Assembly: GCA_964555295.1 (NCBI GenBank) | Contig: CAZKRL010000006.1 | Coordinates: 46,056-110,055, forward strand | Direction of reading: 5' to 3' | Length of the DNA: 64,000 bases | Source: CAZKRL01 sp964555295 | Lineage (GTDB): Bacteria > Bacteroidota > Bacteroidia > Flavobacteriales_D > Sanyastnellaceae | In this document: in pieces, positions 32,059 to 41,675 of the stretch | Position numbering within the stretch: position 1 is the stretch's first letter | Layout: each line of letters begins with the position of its first letter | Program-made: the position numbers and the translations under genes | Notes under the pieces: model-generated | The model's input: the letters and a program-made list of their open reading frames with translations, nothing else | Databases searched by the model: none | Told to the model about the DNA's origin: nothing

Positions 32059-34575
32059 TTAGAAAGGCAAACCAATACCAAGATTCAAAACAAGATTTGA
32101 TCTAAAGGGGATTTTATCCTCATTAAATCCAACGCTCCGGAGATAGGATACATACTCTGATTTCGGTTGCCATAACCAACGCTCACCTTCAACTTTTGCA
32201 GGATCCTTCAACTGAACACCCAAGTCTAATCGCACAAGAAAGAAATCAAAGTTCAGACGCGCACCTAATCCACCACCGAAGGCAATTTCCTTATAGAAAC
32301 GCTTACCATTGAATTCAGAAAACGGCCTACCCTCATCTGGATGAAGAAGCCAAATGTTACCTGCGTCGGCAAATAAAGCCAGATTAAACATATCGGTAAA
32401 TTCGAAACGATACTCAGCATTCCCTTCAAGCTTTAACTCACCAATGTTATTGAATGTCTCTGCATTCTGTGGATCACGGAAAGAACCAGGGCCTAAAGTT
32501 CTGGCCTGCCAGGCGCGCATACCATTGGCACCACCTGAGAAGAAACTTTTTTCGAACGGCAGCGCCACAGCATTTTTTCGTGGTGTTCCTAATCCACCGT
32601 ACAGTCTTACCGCCACACCATTTCGGTCATTGGCATTGATGTATTGCCTAAAATCCAATTCGCCTCTGAAATACTGAGCGTATCGGATATTGAAGATTTC
32701 GTAAGGCGCGCCCACCGACTGAGAACCTTCCGATAACGACACCAAACCATTGAGTGCATTACCGGCACCACTCGCATAGAAACGAACATAATTGTAGCGC
32801 CGTTGGAAACCACTCTTTTGTGTATTTATGGTATAACTAACAGAGGATGCCAATATGAGATGGTCGATATAACTATTCGCCAAAAAACTATCATTGATTC
32901 TCTTTAAAAACTGATCAAAGGCATCAGACTTCTCAATCTTAATGATACTGAACTCAATTAAGTCAATATTAAAATATGATACCCTACCGGGATTCTCGAT
33001 CCAATTGTATGATAACCTTAACTGACTAAGAGTTCGTTCATAGTCGGGACGCTTTTGATAATTGAAAGCTCCAGACAACGATGTATTCGGCTCACTGCTT
33101 TTTGAAACACTGCGGCACCTCAGCGGAAAAAGCTTTGGAATGCGGTATGTAATCTCAGGTCCAATTTCAAAAGTATTAAGGCGAAAAGTGCGCGTTATCT
33201 CCCTACCGGCATTGTCTTGATTGTTTGTTTCAATCAATGTCCTAGACGCTTCAACCCCGGTAACGACTCGCAACTCAAGGCTCTCCGCTCCGCGGAAAAC
33301 GTTCTTGTGTGTGTATTGAAGGTTTCCATAAATACCAAGATTACCGCTTCTATTGGTCATATGAGGATCAATGGTAAACATCTGCCTTCGAGCTGGTGTC
33401 AATTGAATATGTGTATCCAAGAGAAATCTTCCATCGGAACTCTTAACATCACGAGGAACCAGTTTAATGCTCGTGCTACGGAATACTCCTAGCTTACTGA
33501 ACCGCCGATATGTGGTTTCTACGTGTTTTTTTTGATAAATATCATCACTACCAAAAGCCATTAAACAAGAAATCAGCTCGGGATTTATCTCCGAGCGCGT
33601 ATTAGACAAAATGTTGATGTTATCGAAAAGCGATGTATCCTTCGGTTGATAACTCGGATCCGTTGCATCAAACTGTGTATGAACATATACATCGCCGATA
33701 TAATACTTACGATGTGATGTAGAAAATATGTTTCCCTGCTCATCCGCAAATTCCGGTTCAGTAATTTGCATTACCACCGATACAGCGCCTCTGCCCGAGT
33801 TTGTATCCACCTCAAAGCGTATATAATCGCGAGTGAAGTCATAGAATCCTTCGTTGTTCAATAACTGCGTTACCTTATCTCGCGCGGTGTTCAGCATATC
33901 CACCTCCAAAGGCATTCCTGTCTTGATTGCGCCTGCCTGTTCAACACTGCTCTTGAGGGGTAGTATGTAGGGATCATTGATTTCAAAATCAATTCGACTG
34001 ATGATATAAGGATCACCGGCAATTAGATGATAATCGACTGAGCATGAGCTTGAGTCTTTGTTATAGTTGACAGAAGGTATCACCTCAGCGTCGAAATACC
34101 CTCTCTTCTGCATATGCAAAATCATCTGTTCTGCACATCGCTTCATTTTAAAAGTATCCAAGATTGCGCTGGGCTCACCCACTGTATAAGCCCAGAACTC
34201 ACGCCAACATCTGCATGATTCTTCCTCCTTTCCTTTAATTCTTCGCTGTTGGTTCTTTTTAGCACATTTTTCTGCAGTGCGGATCTTGTCTCGCTCTAGT
34301 TTTTTTTGATTCACCATTAAATACACCGCATGGTTAAGTCTTATTCCTAAAATTTTACGATTCGGCTTTAGCCGCGAAAACGCCAACAAATCTTCATTGC
34401 TAAAAGGTAAGGGCACAATGAGCGTTTGTGGTGTGGTAACACGCTGCCCATTCAGATAAACTTCTCCATCCTCAAGATGTCGCATTTTAGAGCATGAGGA
34501 GAGAACTAACACCGAAATGAGAAAACTTGTAATAGCCAAGCGACCGATGAAAATTCTCCTATTAAACAAAATCAT
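32059..34575 (-). CDS. TamA/BamA-like (Omp85) outer-membrane lipoprotein
   Basis: From Met at 34575 the protein has 838 residues. A lipoprotein signal ends LVLSSC (Cys about residue 28), followed by SKMRHLEDGEVYLNGQRVTT, typical of Bacteroidota lipid-modified BamA/TamA relatives. POTRA-like repeats occupy about 70-420 (such as YIISRIDFEIND and EVDMLNTARDKVTQLLNNEG, then TYRRFSKLGVFRS). The C-terminal beta-barrel has FSGGANGMRAWQARTLGPGS and ends in LGIGLPF. Such proteins insert or transport outer-membrane components. The open frame runs on to 34644 but overlaps the divergent trmH-like gene. A TAATTTG at 34600-34594 (minus) sits about 20 nt upstream of the chosen start. Confidence 0.88.
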   Translation of the reverse strand: MILFNRRIFIGRLAITSFLISVLVLSSCSKMRHLEDGEVYLNGQRVTTPQTLIVPLPFSNEDLLAFSRLKPNRKILGIRLNHAVYLMVNQKKLERDKIRTAEKCAKKNQQRRIKGKEEESCRCWREFWAYTVGEPSAILDTFKMKRCAEQMILHMQKRGYFDAEVIPSVNYNKDSSSCSVDYHLIAGDPYIISRIDFEINDPYILPLKSSVEQAGAIKTGMPLEVDMLNTARDKVTQLLNNEGFYDFTRDYIRFEVDTNSGRGAVSVVMQITEPEFADEQGNIFSTSHRKYYIGDVYVHTQFDATDPSYQPKDTSLFDNINILSNTRSEINPELISCLMAFGSDDIYQKKHVETTYRRFSKLGVFRSTSIKLVPRDVKSSDGRFLLDTHIQLTPARRQMFTIDPHMTNRSGNLGIYGNLQYTHKNVFRGAESLELRVVTGVEASRTLIETNNQDNAGREITRTFRLNTFEIGPEITYRIPKLFPLRCRSVSKSSEPNTSLSGAFNYQKRPDYERTLSQLRLSYNWIENPGRVSYFNIDLIEFSIIKIEKSDAFDQFLKRINDSFLANSYIDHLILASSVSYTINTQKSGFQRRYNYVRFYASGAGNALNGLVSLSEGSQSVGAPYEIFNIRYAQYFRGELDFRQYINANDRNGVAVRLYGGLGTPRKNAVALPFEKSFFSGGANGMRAWQARTLGPGSFRDPQNAETFNNIGELKLEGNAEYRFEFTDMFNLALFADAGNIWLLHPDEGRPFSEFNGKRFYKEIAFGGGLGARLNFDFFLVRLDLGVQLKDPAKVEGERWLWQPKSEYVSYLRSVGFNEDKIPFRSNLVLNLGIGLPF

Positions 34576-34599
34576 GATATAAGTTCGCGACCACAAATT

Positions 34600-35322
34600 A
34601 TGGCAATTTCTCGGGGTGAAATTAAGTGGGTTAGAGCCCTTCATTCAAAGAAGGGACGAAAGGAATTCAAATACTTCATTGCAGAAGGCAAAAAGTGTGT
34701 CAACGAGGCCTTGCGCTCCCGCCTTACCATTCACAAAATCTATTCTTGCAATCCTTCCGAATTAGATACGGATGTTGCACAGCGAATTACCGAAAAGGAA
34801 ATGGAGCAAATCACTGCGCTTGCCACAGCCTCGCCACATCTCGTTGTGATCGAAATTCCTGCTTCGGATACAAGCTTCTCCAACAACGAAAGGGTTGTTG
34901 TGCTTGATCAAATCTCCGATCCCGGAAATGCAGGCACCATGATCAGAACGGCCGACTGGTTTGGGATAAAGAATGTTGTTATGATGGAAAACTCTGTAGA
35001 ATGGACGTCAACAAAAGTGGTACAGGCCTCCATGGGTAGCGTGTTCAGGATGAATATTGTTCAATTCACCGAAGAAGATTTGAAATCATTTCTATCCACT
35101 AAAAACGGACTGGTTATGGGAGCCGATCTTATCGGCACGCCAATGGATTCAGCTGCATGGTCAGAGGTCAATACCCTCATTATTGGCAGTGAAAGCCATG
35201 GCATCTCAACTCAATTGAAAACTTACTGCAACGGATTTGTTACCATCAACGGCCATGGCAGCGCTGAATCGCTCAATGCAGCTGTGGCGGCAGGTATTTT
35301 GATGTCGCACTGGAAACCTTAA
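34600..35322 (+). CDS. SpoU/TrmH-family RNA 2'-O-methyltransferase
   Basis: This 240-residue protein has an N-terminal substrate-binding part (KEFKYFIAEGKKCVNEALRS) and a SPOUT methyltransferase domain. Motif 1 is VLDQISDPGNAGTMIRTADW, motif 2 NTLIIGSESHGIS, and motif 3 GSAESLNAAVAAGILM, forming the trefoil-knot SAM site. Family members methylate rRNA or tRNA ribose; without alignment the target (for example 23S G2251 for RlmB) cannot be named. The start is 24 nt from the divergent lipoprotein start, so the two promoters must overlap. The protein is cytoplasmic. Confidence 0.92.
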   Translation: MAISRGEIKWVRALHSKKGRKEFKYFIAEGKKCVNEALRSRLTIHKIYSCNPSELDTDVAQRITEKEMEQITALATASPHLVVIEIPASDTSFSNNERVVVLDQISDPGNAGTMIRTADWFGIKNVVMMENSVEWTSTKVVQASMGSVFRMNIVQFTEEDLKSFLSTKNGLVMGADLIGTPMDSAAWSEVNTLIIGSESHGISTQLKTYCNGFVTINGHGSAESLNAAVAAGILMSHWKP

Positions 35323-35609
35323 TGAGAAGGGCCTTCGGGTATTTTTGCCCAATGTGTTACATCGGCAAAAAAACGATTGCTGTTGCCTTCACCTTGCCAG
35401 AAATGAGCACCATGTTTTTCACGCTTCTCACTTCCCGGCGGATAAAAATCCTCTAAAAACTTCAGCACAACCACTTCACGAATTTCAAATTCACCTGTCT
35501 TCCCTGGGAGAAAAAATTTATTACCCGGAATAAAACCAAGGATGCGTTGACCATCCGCAGGCAAAAGCTCTGAAACCTTGTGCCAATACACTGATGCGTT
35601 ACTCTCCAT
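35319..35609 (-). CDS. DUF551-type small protein
   Basis: Read from Met at 35609, this 96-residue protein shows YWHKVSELLPADGQRILGFI, PGKTGEFEIREVVVLKFLED and HFWQGEGNSNRFFADVTHWA, the pattern of small DUF551-like proteins. Its ATG lies inside the end of the hydratase gene: ATGGAGAGTAA overlaps that gene's last codons and stop by 11 nt, pointing to translational coupling. The longer open frame (to 35654) would add an unrelated N-terminus. The function is unknown; the aromatic and acidic residues suggest a small binding fold. Confidence 0.75.
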   Translation of the reverse strand: MESNASVYWHKVSELLPADGQRILGFIPGNKFFLPGKTGEFEIREVVVLKFLEDFYPPGSEKREKHGAHFWQGEGNSNRFFADVTHWAKIPEGPSH

Positions 35610-36381
35610 GAAAAATCGGCTTTCGTTTTTCCATAAATGCATTGACCCCCTCACGATAATCTGCCGTTGCTCCCGACTTAATTTGATATTCTGTCTCGCA
35701 CAGCAATTGCGAACTAAAATCTTGATTCGCCGACAAGCTCAACAATTTCTTAGTGTATGCGAGCGACTTCGTTGGCATTGCAGCCAACTGCTGAGCAAGC
35801 TTATGCCATTCCTCCAAAAATACTTCCGGTTCAAATACCTTATAGCAAAGACCCCAAGCCAAAGCTTGTGACGCATCCACCTTATCCCCTGTCATCATCA
35901 ATGAAGAAGCGCGCTGCCAACCAATAAGTCGCGGCAGTACCCAAGTACCTCCGCTATCTGGCACCAGACCAATTTTTGAGAATGCCTGAATGAATGAGGC
36001 CTGTGAAGACATCACCACGATATCACAGCACAACGCGATATTGGCTCCAGCCCCAGCGGCAACTCCATTAACGGCAGCGATAACGGGCTTGTTCAATGAT
36101 TGAATCGCGCGAACAATTGGATTGTAATGCTCTTCTAATATGGTCTGGAAACCGGGAGGATTTTCACCGGTAACTTCACCCAAATCCTGACCAGCGCAAA
36201 ACGCCTTGCCCTCACCGGTGATGACCACACAACGAATGACGTTACTCGCCTCACACTCAGCCAGAGTGCTCTGCATTGCGAGGGCCATCTCACGATTGAA
36301 ACTATTGAATACCGCAGGACGATTGAGCGTAACAACAGCGCAATTGCCCTCAACCTTAAAATGAATAGTATCAGAATGCAT
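35599..36381 (-). CDS. Enoyl-CoA hydratase/isomerase, PaaG-like
   Basis: This 260-residue crotonase-fold enzyme has ITGEGKAFCAGQDLGEV, VIAAVNGVAAGAGANIALCC (oxyanion hole) and FSKIGLVPDSGGTWVLPRL with the catalytic Asp. The Asp in place of the Glu of classical hydratases, and AFCAGQDL, resemble 1,2-epoxyphenylacetyl-CoA isomerase (PaaG) of phenylacetate degradation. Other paa genes are not in the window, so the specific reaction is uncertain; a general enoyl-CoA isomerase is the alternative. It is followed by the DUF551 gene with 11 nt overlap. Its start is 2 nt from the end of the bioY gene upstream. Confidence 0.88.
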   Translation of the reverse strand: MHSDTIHFKVEGNCAVVTLNRPAVFNSFNREMALAMQSTLAECEASNVIRCVVITGEGKAFCAGQDLGEVTGENPPGFQTILEEHYNPIVRAIQSLNKPVIAAVNGVAAGAGANIALCCDIVVMSSQASFIQAFSKIGLVPDSGGTWVLPRLIGWQRASSLMMTGDKVDASQALAWGLCYKVFEPEVFLEEWHKLAQQLAAMPTKSLAYTKKLLSLSANQDFSSQLLCETEYQIKSGATADYREGVNAFMEKRKPIFHGE

Positions 36382-36383
36382 GT

Positions 36384-36920
36384 CTAATGATGTATTGATT
36401 TTTTATCTCTTACCTCCATAAGTTTTCGAAATGCCTGAACCAACAGGGCACCCAACGCACATTTTACCAATGCTCCGGGCATCAGATATTGCAATTGCTG
36501 CCAGGCATCGGGATTGAAACGCGACATACCCAGCAACCCCAAAAAAAGAACCATGGTATGCCCCACTAGCCAGAGCAATATCTGTGACCATGACTTTCGG
36601 AAAAACTCAAGACTCGCCAAACTACCCACCGCAATAGCGGCAATAACGAAGCCAAAGAAAAACCCGAGATGCAGATATCCCTTTGAAACAGTGAAGCCCG
36701 CCGCAACAGGTAGACCCGATAAACAACAAACCAGATATCCGAGAGAAACCAAGGCCCCTACCCTAGCCCCACCGATAATCGCGAAAAAAAACAAGACCAG
36801 TGTTTGCAACGTGATCGGGGTAATTTCTTCATGCTGAATAATCACGGGACCCACTATGCACATGGCAACCAAACCCACAGCACCCATCACCGCATCACGC
36901 CTCCAGGAACCTTCTAACAT
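36384..36920 (-). CDS. bioY: BioY-family biotin transporter
   Basis: This 178-residue membrane protein has about six hydrophobic helices and BioY signatures: TPITLQTLVLFFFAIIGGAR, GALVSLGYLVCCLSGLPVAA and GYLHLGFFFGF, then a C-terminal PGALVKCALGALLVQAF. BioY is the substrate-binding S component of an energy-coupling-factor biotin importer, and in some bacteria works without the ECF module. No ecfA/T genes or biotin-synthesis genes adjoin it. It sits between the M1 peptidase gene (15 nt upstream) and the hydratase gene (2 nt downstream), all on the minus strand and likely one transcript. Confidence 0.88.
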   Translation of the reverse strand: MLEGSWRRDAVMGAVGLVAMCIVGPVIIQHEEITPITLQTLVLFFFAIIGGARVGALVSLGYLVCCLSGLPVAAGFTVSKGYLHLGFFFGFVIAAIAVGSLASLEFFRKSWSQILLWLVGHTMVLFLGLLGMSRFNPDAWQQLQYLMPGALVKCALGALLVQAFRKLMEVRDKKSIHH

Positions 36921-36935
36921 CTGCTGTTGAAATAA

Positions 36936-38789
36936 TCAATGGTTGTTCAGCTCTATGAATTGCATCAACTCGTCGGGCTTCAGTAAATTATTTTTACGAT
37001 TTACATCCGCCATACCACGGTTGGGATCTATCTCAATAAACTGCATGTCGCTCTTCTTCCATGTTGTGCTCACTTTGTAGACCGTATCAGTTACACGCCA
37101 GGCAGGATGTACAATCCACGAGCCTGAAACATCGGGTTTATTAGATCTCATCAACTCAAAAGGAATATAGTGCGTCTCTGTCTTACCATTGCTTCCCGCT
37201 ATCGTGAGTTCTAATGGCATTGGCATATCCCCCTTACGAACAAGATAGACATCACATCCCGATGGCTTTTCATCCAGCATTGCAATGGCATAATCAATCT
37301 GCCGCGTTGAGTGAACGAACGACTCATTATACCAATCAAGCACCATTCCACTGCTCAACTCCATCGTGTGCAGAAAATCATCTGAATCCGGATGCTTGAA
37401 TTTGCAACGATCGAAGTACAATAAGAGTCCATCGCGAAACGCCTTATCACCCATCACATAGTTCAATTGCGCCAGATAAGCCTCTCCTTTGGAATAGGCC
37501 GCAACACCATATCCATCATTGGTCTTAAAATGGTCTGCATGCGTATCCAAATCCTCCTCAGCTCCAGACAATGCCATCTCAATGTATTGCGTGTATGCAC
37601 TGCGATGATCTCCATAATTCTTTCTACCGAAAACATGATCATGGGTCTCTGAAGTAGCGAAACTTGTAAAGCCCTCATCCATCCAGCAAAACTTACTTTC
37701 ATTCGTTGCGAGGATACCATAATACCAAGAGTGTGCTGCCTCGTGAATGATTACCCCTGCGAGACTCGGCAATTTCCGGTGACCGGTAACCAACGTTGCC
37801 ATGGGATATTCCATTCCACCATCACCACCTTGTATGATGGAATAAATACTGTAAGGGTACTGACCAAAATTTTTGCTCATGTAATCAAAGGCCTTTGCCG
37901 TTAGCGGTTGCACTTCCCTCCATGTTTCTGCATATTCTTTATCGTTTAAATAGAAAAAATGCAGTTCCGGCGAGTTGTCACCGCGATAAATATCATGTTG
38001 GTAATCAGGATCTGCAGCCCAAACAAAATCATGAACATTTTCCGCCTTGAATTTCCAGGTCTTTTGTGCTGATTTACTTTCCTTGTCCTTTTTGTCGCTG
38101 TAACCACAGCCCATTTCATCGGGGTTTTGCAGAATGCCCGTAGCGGCCACCACAAACTTTCTATCCAGTGTGATGTTCACCTCAAAACTTCCCCAAACAC
38201 CATAAAACTCGCGACCCAAATACGGGTTGGGATGCCAACCATTCGCGTCGTATTCGCAAACTTTGGGATACCATTGACTCATGCTATAATCTATTCCCTC
38301 GGCGTTATTTCTTCCCGAACGTCTGATTTGAACAGGCACCTGGCCTTCGAAAGTAAGCTCAATGGTTACGGCAGAATTGGACTTGATGGGTTTCGGTGGT
38401 GTTATCTCAAGAATGGTTTCCATTTCTCTTATTGAAGCAATTGCGCCATCAATTTTTATGGATTTCACTGACAGTCTACCTTCCTCCGTGGAGGTCAACT
38501 TAAAAATACGATCCCCCACTCTGGGATCGGGATCGACGATATTCCGCGATTGCACATCCATACCACTGCCAGGTTGAAAAGCATTGGGGTATAGATGAAA
38601 ATACATTTTTTCCAATACGTCGGGTGAGTTATTGAAATATTTGATAACGGATGAGCCCGAATACTCATGGTTCTCGTGATTGAGACGAACATCGATTTTG
38701 TACTCCACCCGTTGCTGCCAATGACTGATTTGAGAAATGACAACTGCGGGAAATGAAAGGAGGGATATCAATACAAGAATACTTTTCAT
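36936..38789 (-). CDS. Exported M1-family zinc metallopeptidase
   Basis: This 617-residue enzyme has a signal peptide (about residues 1-19). The N-terminal beta domain contains MYFHLYPNAFQPG and DYSMSQWYPKVCEYD. The catalytic domain has GGDGGMEYPM (residues 321-330; exopeptidase GxMEN-type motif in variant form GGMEYP) and HEAAH at 349-353, with the third zinc ligand Glu372 in WMDEGFTSF. M1 peptidases cleave N-terminal residues from peptides. The export signal puts it in the periplasm or outside. It is 3 nt downstream of the MFS gene and 15 nt upstream of bioY, in a minus-strand run. Confidence 0.94.
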   Translation of the reverse strand: MKSILVLISLLSFPAVVISQISHWQQRVEYKIDVRLNHENHEYSGSSVIKYFNNSPDVLEKMYFHLYPNAFQPGSGMDVQSRNIVDPDPRVGDRIFKLTSTEEGRLSVKSIKIDGAIASIREMETILEITPPKPIKSNSAVTIELTFEGQVPVQIRRSGRNNAEGIDYSMSQWYPKVCEYDANGWHPNPYLGREFYGVWGSFEVNITLDRKFVVAATGILQNPDEMGCGYSDKKDKESKSAQKTWKFKAENVHDFVWAADPDYQHDIYRGDNSPELHFFYLNDKEYAETWREVQPLTAKAFDYMSKNFGQYPYSIYSIIQGGDGGMEYPMATLVTGHRKLPSLAGVIIHEAAHSWYYGILATNESKFCWMDEGFTSFATSETHDHVFGRKNYGDHRSAYTQYIEMALSGAEEDLDTHADHFKTNDGYGVAAYSKGEAYLAQLNYVMGDKAFRDGLLLYFDRCKFKHPDSDDFLHTMELSSGMVLDWYNESFVHSTRQIDYAIAMLDEKPSGCDVYLVRKGDMPMPLELTIAGSNGKTETHYIPFELMRSNKPDVSGSWIVHPAWRVTDTVYKVSTTWKKSDMQFIEIDPNRGMADVNRKNNLLKPDELMQFIELNNH

Positions 38790-38792
38790 GGT

Positions 38793-40040
38793 CTATTCAT
38801 TAAAATTAAGATCTCTGCCGAAGGTTTCTTTCAATTTCATCCAAGACAGAAAGGCGATGAAGATACAAACTGATCCTATGATGGCAGCGGATCCATGCAA
38901 TCCTGCGTGAGGCTTCAATGCCTGAAAGCCAAGCACAATAGGCACAGTCGCGCCTCGCACAAAATTGGGCACCGTGGTTGTTACGGTTGCCCTGATATTC
39001 GAACCAAAGGTTTCCGAAGCGATGGTTACAAACAGCGCCCAGTATCCAGTTGCAGCACCTAAAAGGAAATACAAAACATAAAAAACGGTATTGGTAACCG
39101 AGGAAAGCAATAGATATACCACAACCACCGCCACTGTAATAACGAGGTAAGCCAATATTACTTTTTTGCGACTTCTGAACCATTGACTAAAAAGTGCGCT
39201 CAACAAATCACCTACTGACAAACCGATATAGGTCCACGCAATGGCGGTGGGAAAATCAAACGACTCTGCATTGATAGAGCCCGCGTTTACAAAATCACGG
39301 GCAAACTTCAACAATAAACCAACGCAACACCAAACGGGCAATCCTAACCCAATGCACGCCAGATAGGTCAGTGCTCTATCGCGATTCGAAAAAATCGAAA
39401 AGAAATCTCCGCGACTTACCTTTTCACTTTTCATGGTTTCGAACATACCACTTTCGTGAGTTCCTGCGCGCAAGGCAAGTAATGAGAGACCTAACAAACC
39501 ACCGATGATATACATGGTTTGCCATTGCGCAAGCCCCATCCATTCGAGCTGGAGAGAATTGATTGCGCCGGTAGCAACCGCACCCAACGCCCCCATCGTA
39601 ACAATGACCATCGTTCCGTAACCGCGTTTCTCCTTGTGCATGATTTCGTTTACCAGTGTAATGGCAGCGCCGAGTTCACCCGCCAGGCCAAGACCAGCGA
39701 TGAATCGCATCGCTTCGTAGGTATGCACATCGGTTACGAATGCATTACCGATATTCGCCAGTGAGTACAGCAAAATCGAACCGAAGAGAATTTTGCGTCT
39801 ACCGAATTTATCGCCGATAATTCCCCACAGCAAGCCGCCCACAAGCATACCACTCATTTGCCATAGAAAAAGGGAATAATCATAATGATCCAATTGTGCT
39901 TGATCAGTTATACCAATTCCCCTCAAACTGCTTTTACTTACAATATTGAAAAGCTGCAAATCGAAAATATCCACGAAGTAACCGAGTGCAGCCACCAGAA
40001 TAGTGATTGCCTGAGACTTATTTGAAGTATTCTCTGTCAT
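38793..40040 (-). CDS. Major facilitator superfamily transporter
   Basis: The 415-residue protein has twelve predicted membrane helices. Motif A follows the second helix (GGLLWGIIGDKFGRRKILFG) and an RFIAGLGLAGELGAAI segment lies in helix 4, as in the sugar/anion or metabolite:H+ symporter branch. The substrate cannot be told by sequence reading; relatives move organic acids or aromatic compounds. It heads the minus-strand run MFS-M1-bioY-hydratase-DUF551, and its stop is 3 nt from the M1 start. Confidence 0.9.
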   Translation of the reverse strand: MTENTSNKSQAITILVAALGYFVDIFDLQLFNIVSKSSLRGIGITDQAQLDHYDYSLFLWQMSGMLVGGLLWGIIGDKFGRRKILFGSILLYSLANIGNAFVTDVHTYEAMRFIAGLGLAGELGAAITLVNEIMHKEKRGYGTMVIVTMGALGAVATGAINSLQLEWMGLAQWQTMYIIGGLLGLSLLALRAGTHESGMFETMKSEKVSRGDFFSIFSNRDRALTYLACIGLGLPVWCCVGLLLKFARDFVNAGSINAESFDFPTAIAWTYIGLSVGDLLSALFSQWFRSRKKVILAYLVITVAVVVVYLLLSSVTNTVFYVLYFLLGAATGYWALFVTIASETFGSNIRATVTTTVPNFVRGATVPIVLGFQALKPHAGLHGSAAIIGSVCIFIAFLSWMKLKETFGRDLNFNE

Positions 40041-40150
40041 AATCGCGCAATTTAGAAACGAAGGATGATGATTATGACAAGATCTGCATTGAACGCAGAC
40101 TGCGACAGAAAAGAATTTCTATGCACAGCCGTTCAACAAGACTTTTCAAC

Positions 40151-41563
40151 TCACAACGCCCTAACAAAATCAATGAGTGACTTCCGATCAGCAGGACTCA
40201 AATTTCGGAACGCCTCCTTGCTCCAATATGCTTCACCGCCATGCCAAAGAATGGCCTCTTCAATGGTTTCGGCGCGACCATCGTGCAGAAAGCGCGCTTG
40301 AGGATACACAATTTGAGTAAGTCCGATGCCCCACAACGGGGGTGTCCTCCATTCATTGGTACTTGCGGCATAATCAGGTCTGCCGTCTGCCAAACCCTCT
40401 CCCATATCATGCAAAAGCAAATCGGTGTATGGATGGATTTTTTGATTCGACAATTTCCCGAAATATCCTTGTCCAGTATACAACTGCGGTGTATGACAAC
40501 GATCACAATACAACTCCGTAAAGAGCTCCATCCCACGCTGATGTGTTTCTCGATTCATCCTTCCCATTGGCACCGCTAGCGTTCGGAGATAGGTTGCGAT
40601 ATCAGTAACTCTTGATTCGGTGATATCGGGGAGTGAGTCTGTCGCCTCGCAATTCGACTGACCCAAACAATTTTCGAGAGGAAAAAAGACATTGGATGTT
40701 ACACCCATATCCTCATGCAATGCCGCAGCAATTTGATCCTCGAGCGTAACATGAGATGACTTCCAACCAAAACGGGCGAGTTTCATCGACTTCGATCTGA
40801 TATCATAAGCATAGTTGGGTTTGCCACTGATGTAATCTCCATCGGCATCACCCTCGTCGGCGAGGGCAAGAATGGTTTCTTCTGGAATTGCCTCTAACAA
40901 TCCCAAACCGTATATTGGAGAAGCATTGCGCAGGGTAAACAACACACCACTTGGCATGGTCGTGTATAAATTCACCAAATCAAAATACGGTTGATGCAAT
41001 ATCACTTCTTCACCGGAAGGATATACTGACGATATATCAGCATAATGCATAACATAGTTTCCTTCAGGCACTCCCGATGCAGAGCGATGTTGCAGTTGAG
41101 TACCGAAGCCTGGCACAGGAAGCGGGCTGCCGTTCCAAGTTTGACCGGGCAATGAGAATCGCAACAACGTGCCGCTGGTAGGATCGATCTCGGAGAGAGG
41201 TGCATGTGATCGACCGCCACCATTGTGACAACCCACACAACTGAAATGATTGAACAGTGGACCTAAACCGGAAGGATCGCCCTGACCTTCAGGAAAATAA
41301 TTCTCAATAAAATGTGCCTCAAGGGAAGAATGCAATTGATTTATATCACTTGTTGCTTGCGTCCATGTGTTAAGGTAATGTAGGTCAGGTGAGAGATTTG
41401 TGGCAGCACCTCCGAGATAATTGAGAGAATCCGTAGGCCCTATATACTCCTGCGAAGGCTCGATTTTATCGGGCTTGCATGAGGCCAAGTACAATGACAA
41501 CGCGACAGCAACTAAGATACATTTCGCGAAAGTGCAATACACAGTTGGTTTCGGAATGTCCAT
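40151..41563 (-). CDS. Di-haem oxidoreductase (DHOR/DUF1111-type) lipoprotein
   Basis: From Met at 41563 the protein has 470 residues. A lipoprotein signal ends LYLASC (Cys29), followed by a mature region with two c-type haem motifs: HFSCVGCHNGGG (about residues 109-113) and LYCDRCHTPQL in the second half. ATYLRTLAVP, WRTPPLWGIGLT and LHDGRAETIEEAILWHGGEA match the di-haem oxidoreductase/peroxidase family. It could transfer electrons between periplasmic carriers or reduce peroxide. The open frame extends to 41677 but overlaps the divergent SRPBCC gene. No cytochrome maturation or electron-chain genes are adjacent. Confidence 0.88.
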   Translation of the reverse strand: MDIPKPTVYCTFAKCILVAVALSLYLASCKPDKIEPSQEYIGPTDSLNYLGGAATNLSPDLHYLNTWTQATSDINQLHSSLEAHFIENYFPEGQGDPSGLGPLFNHFSCVGCHNGGGRSHAPLSEIDPTSGTLLRFSLPGQTWNGSPLPVPGFGTQLQHRSASGVPEGNYVMHYADISSVYPSGEEVILHQPYFDLVNLYTTMPSGVLFTLRNASPIYGLGLLEAIPEETILALADEGDADGDYISGKPNYAYDIRSKSMKLARFGWKSSHVTLEDQIAAALHEDMGVTSNVFFPLENCLGQSNCEATDSLPDITESRVTDIATYLRTLAVPMGRMNRETHQRGMELFTELYCDRCHTPQLYTGQGYFGKLSNQKIHPYTDLLLHDMGEGLADGRPDYAASTNEWRTPPLWGIGLTQIVYPQARFLHDGRAETIEEAILWHGGEAYWSKEAFRNLSPADRKSLIDFVRAL

Positions 41564-41675
41564 TTGTACAAAGCTAATAGAGACCGTTTCAGACAAACTA
41601 CAACATCGTAACATTTGAACGAAAACTGTGATTGAGCAGAATTGAACCATGCAGAAAAACAAATGTTGATGGTAC

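Noticed and set aside
36384..36940. Riboswitch or BirA operator for bioY
   Set aside because: bioY is inside a tight minus-strand gene run with 15 nt or less to its neighbours; no leader or inverted repeat is visible.
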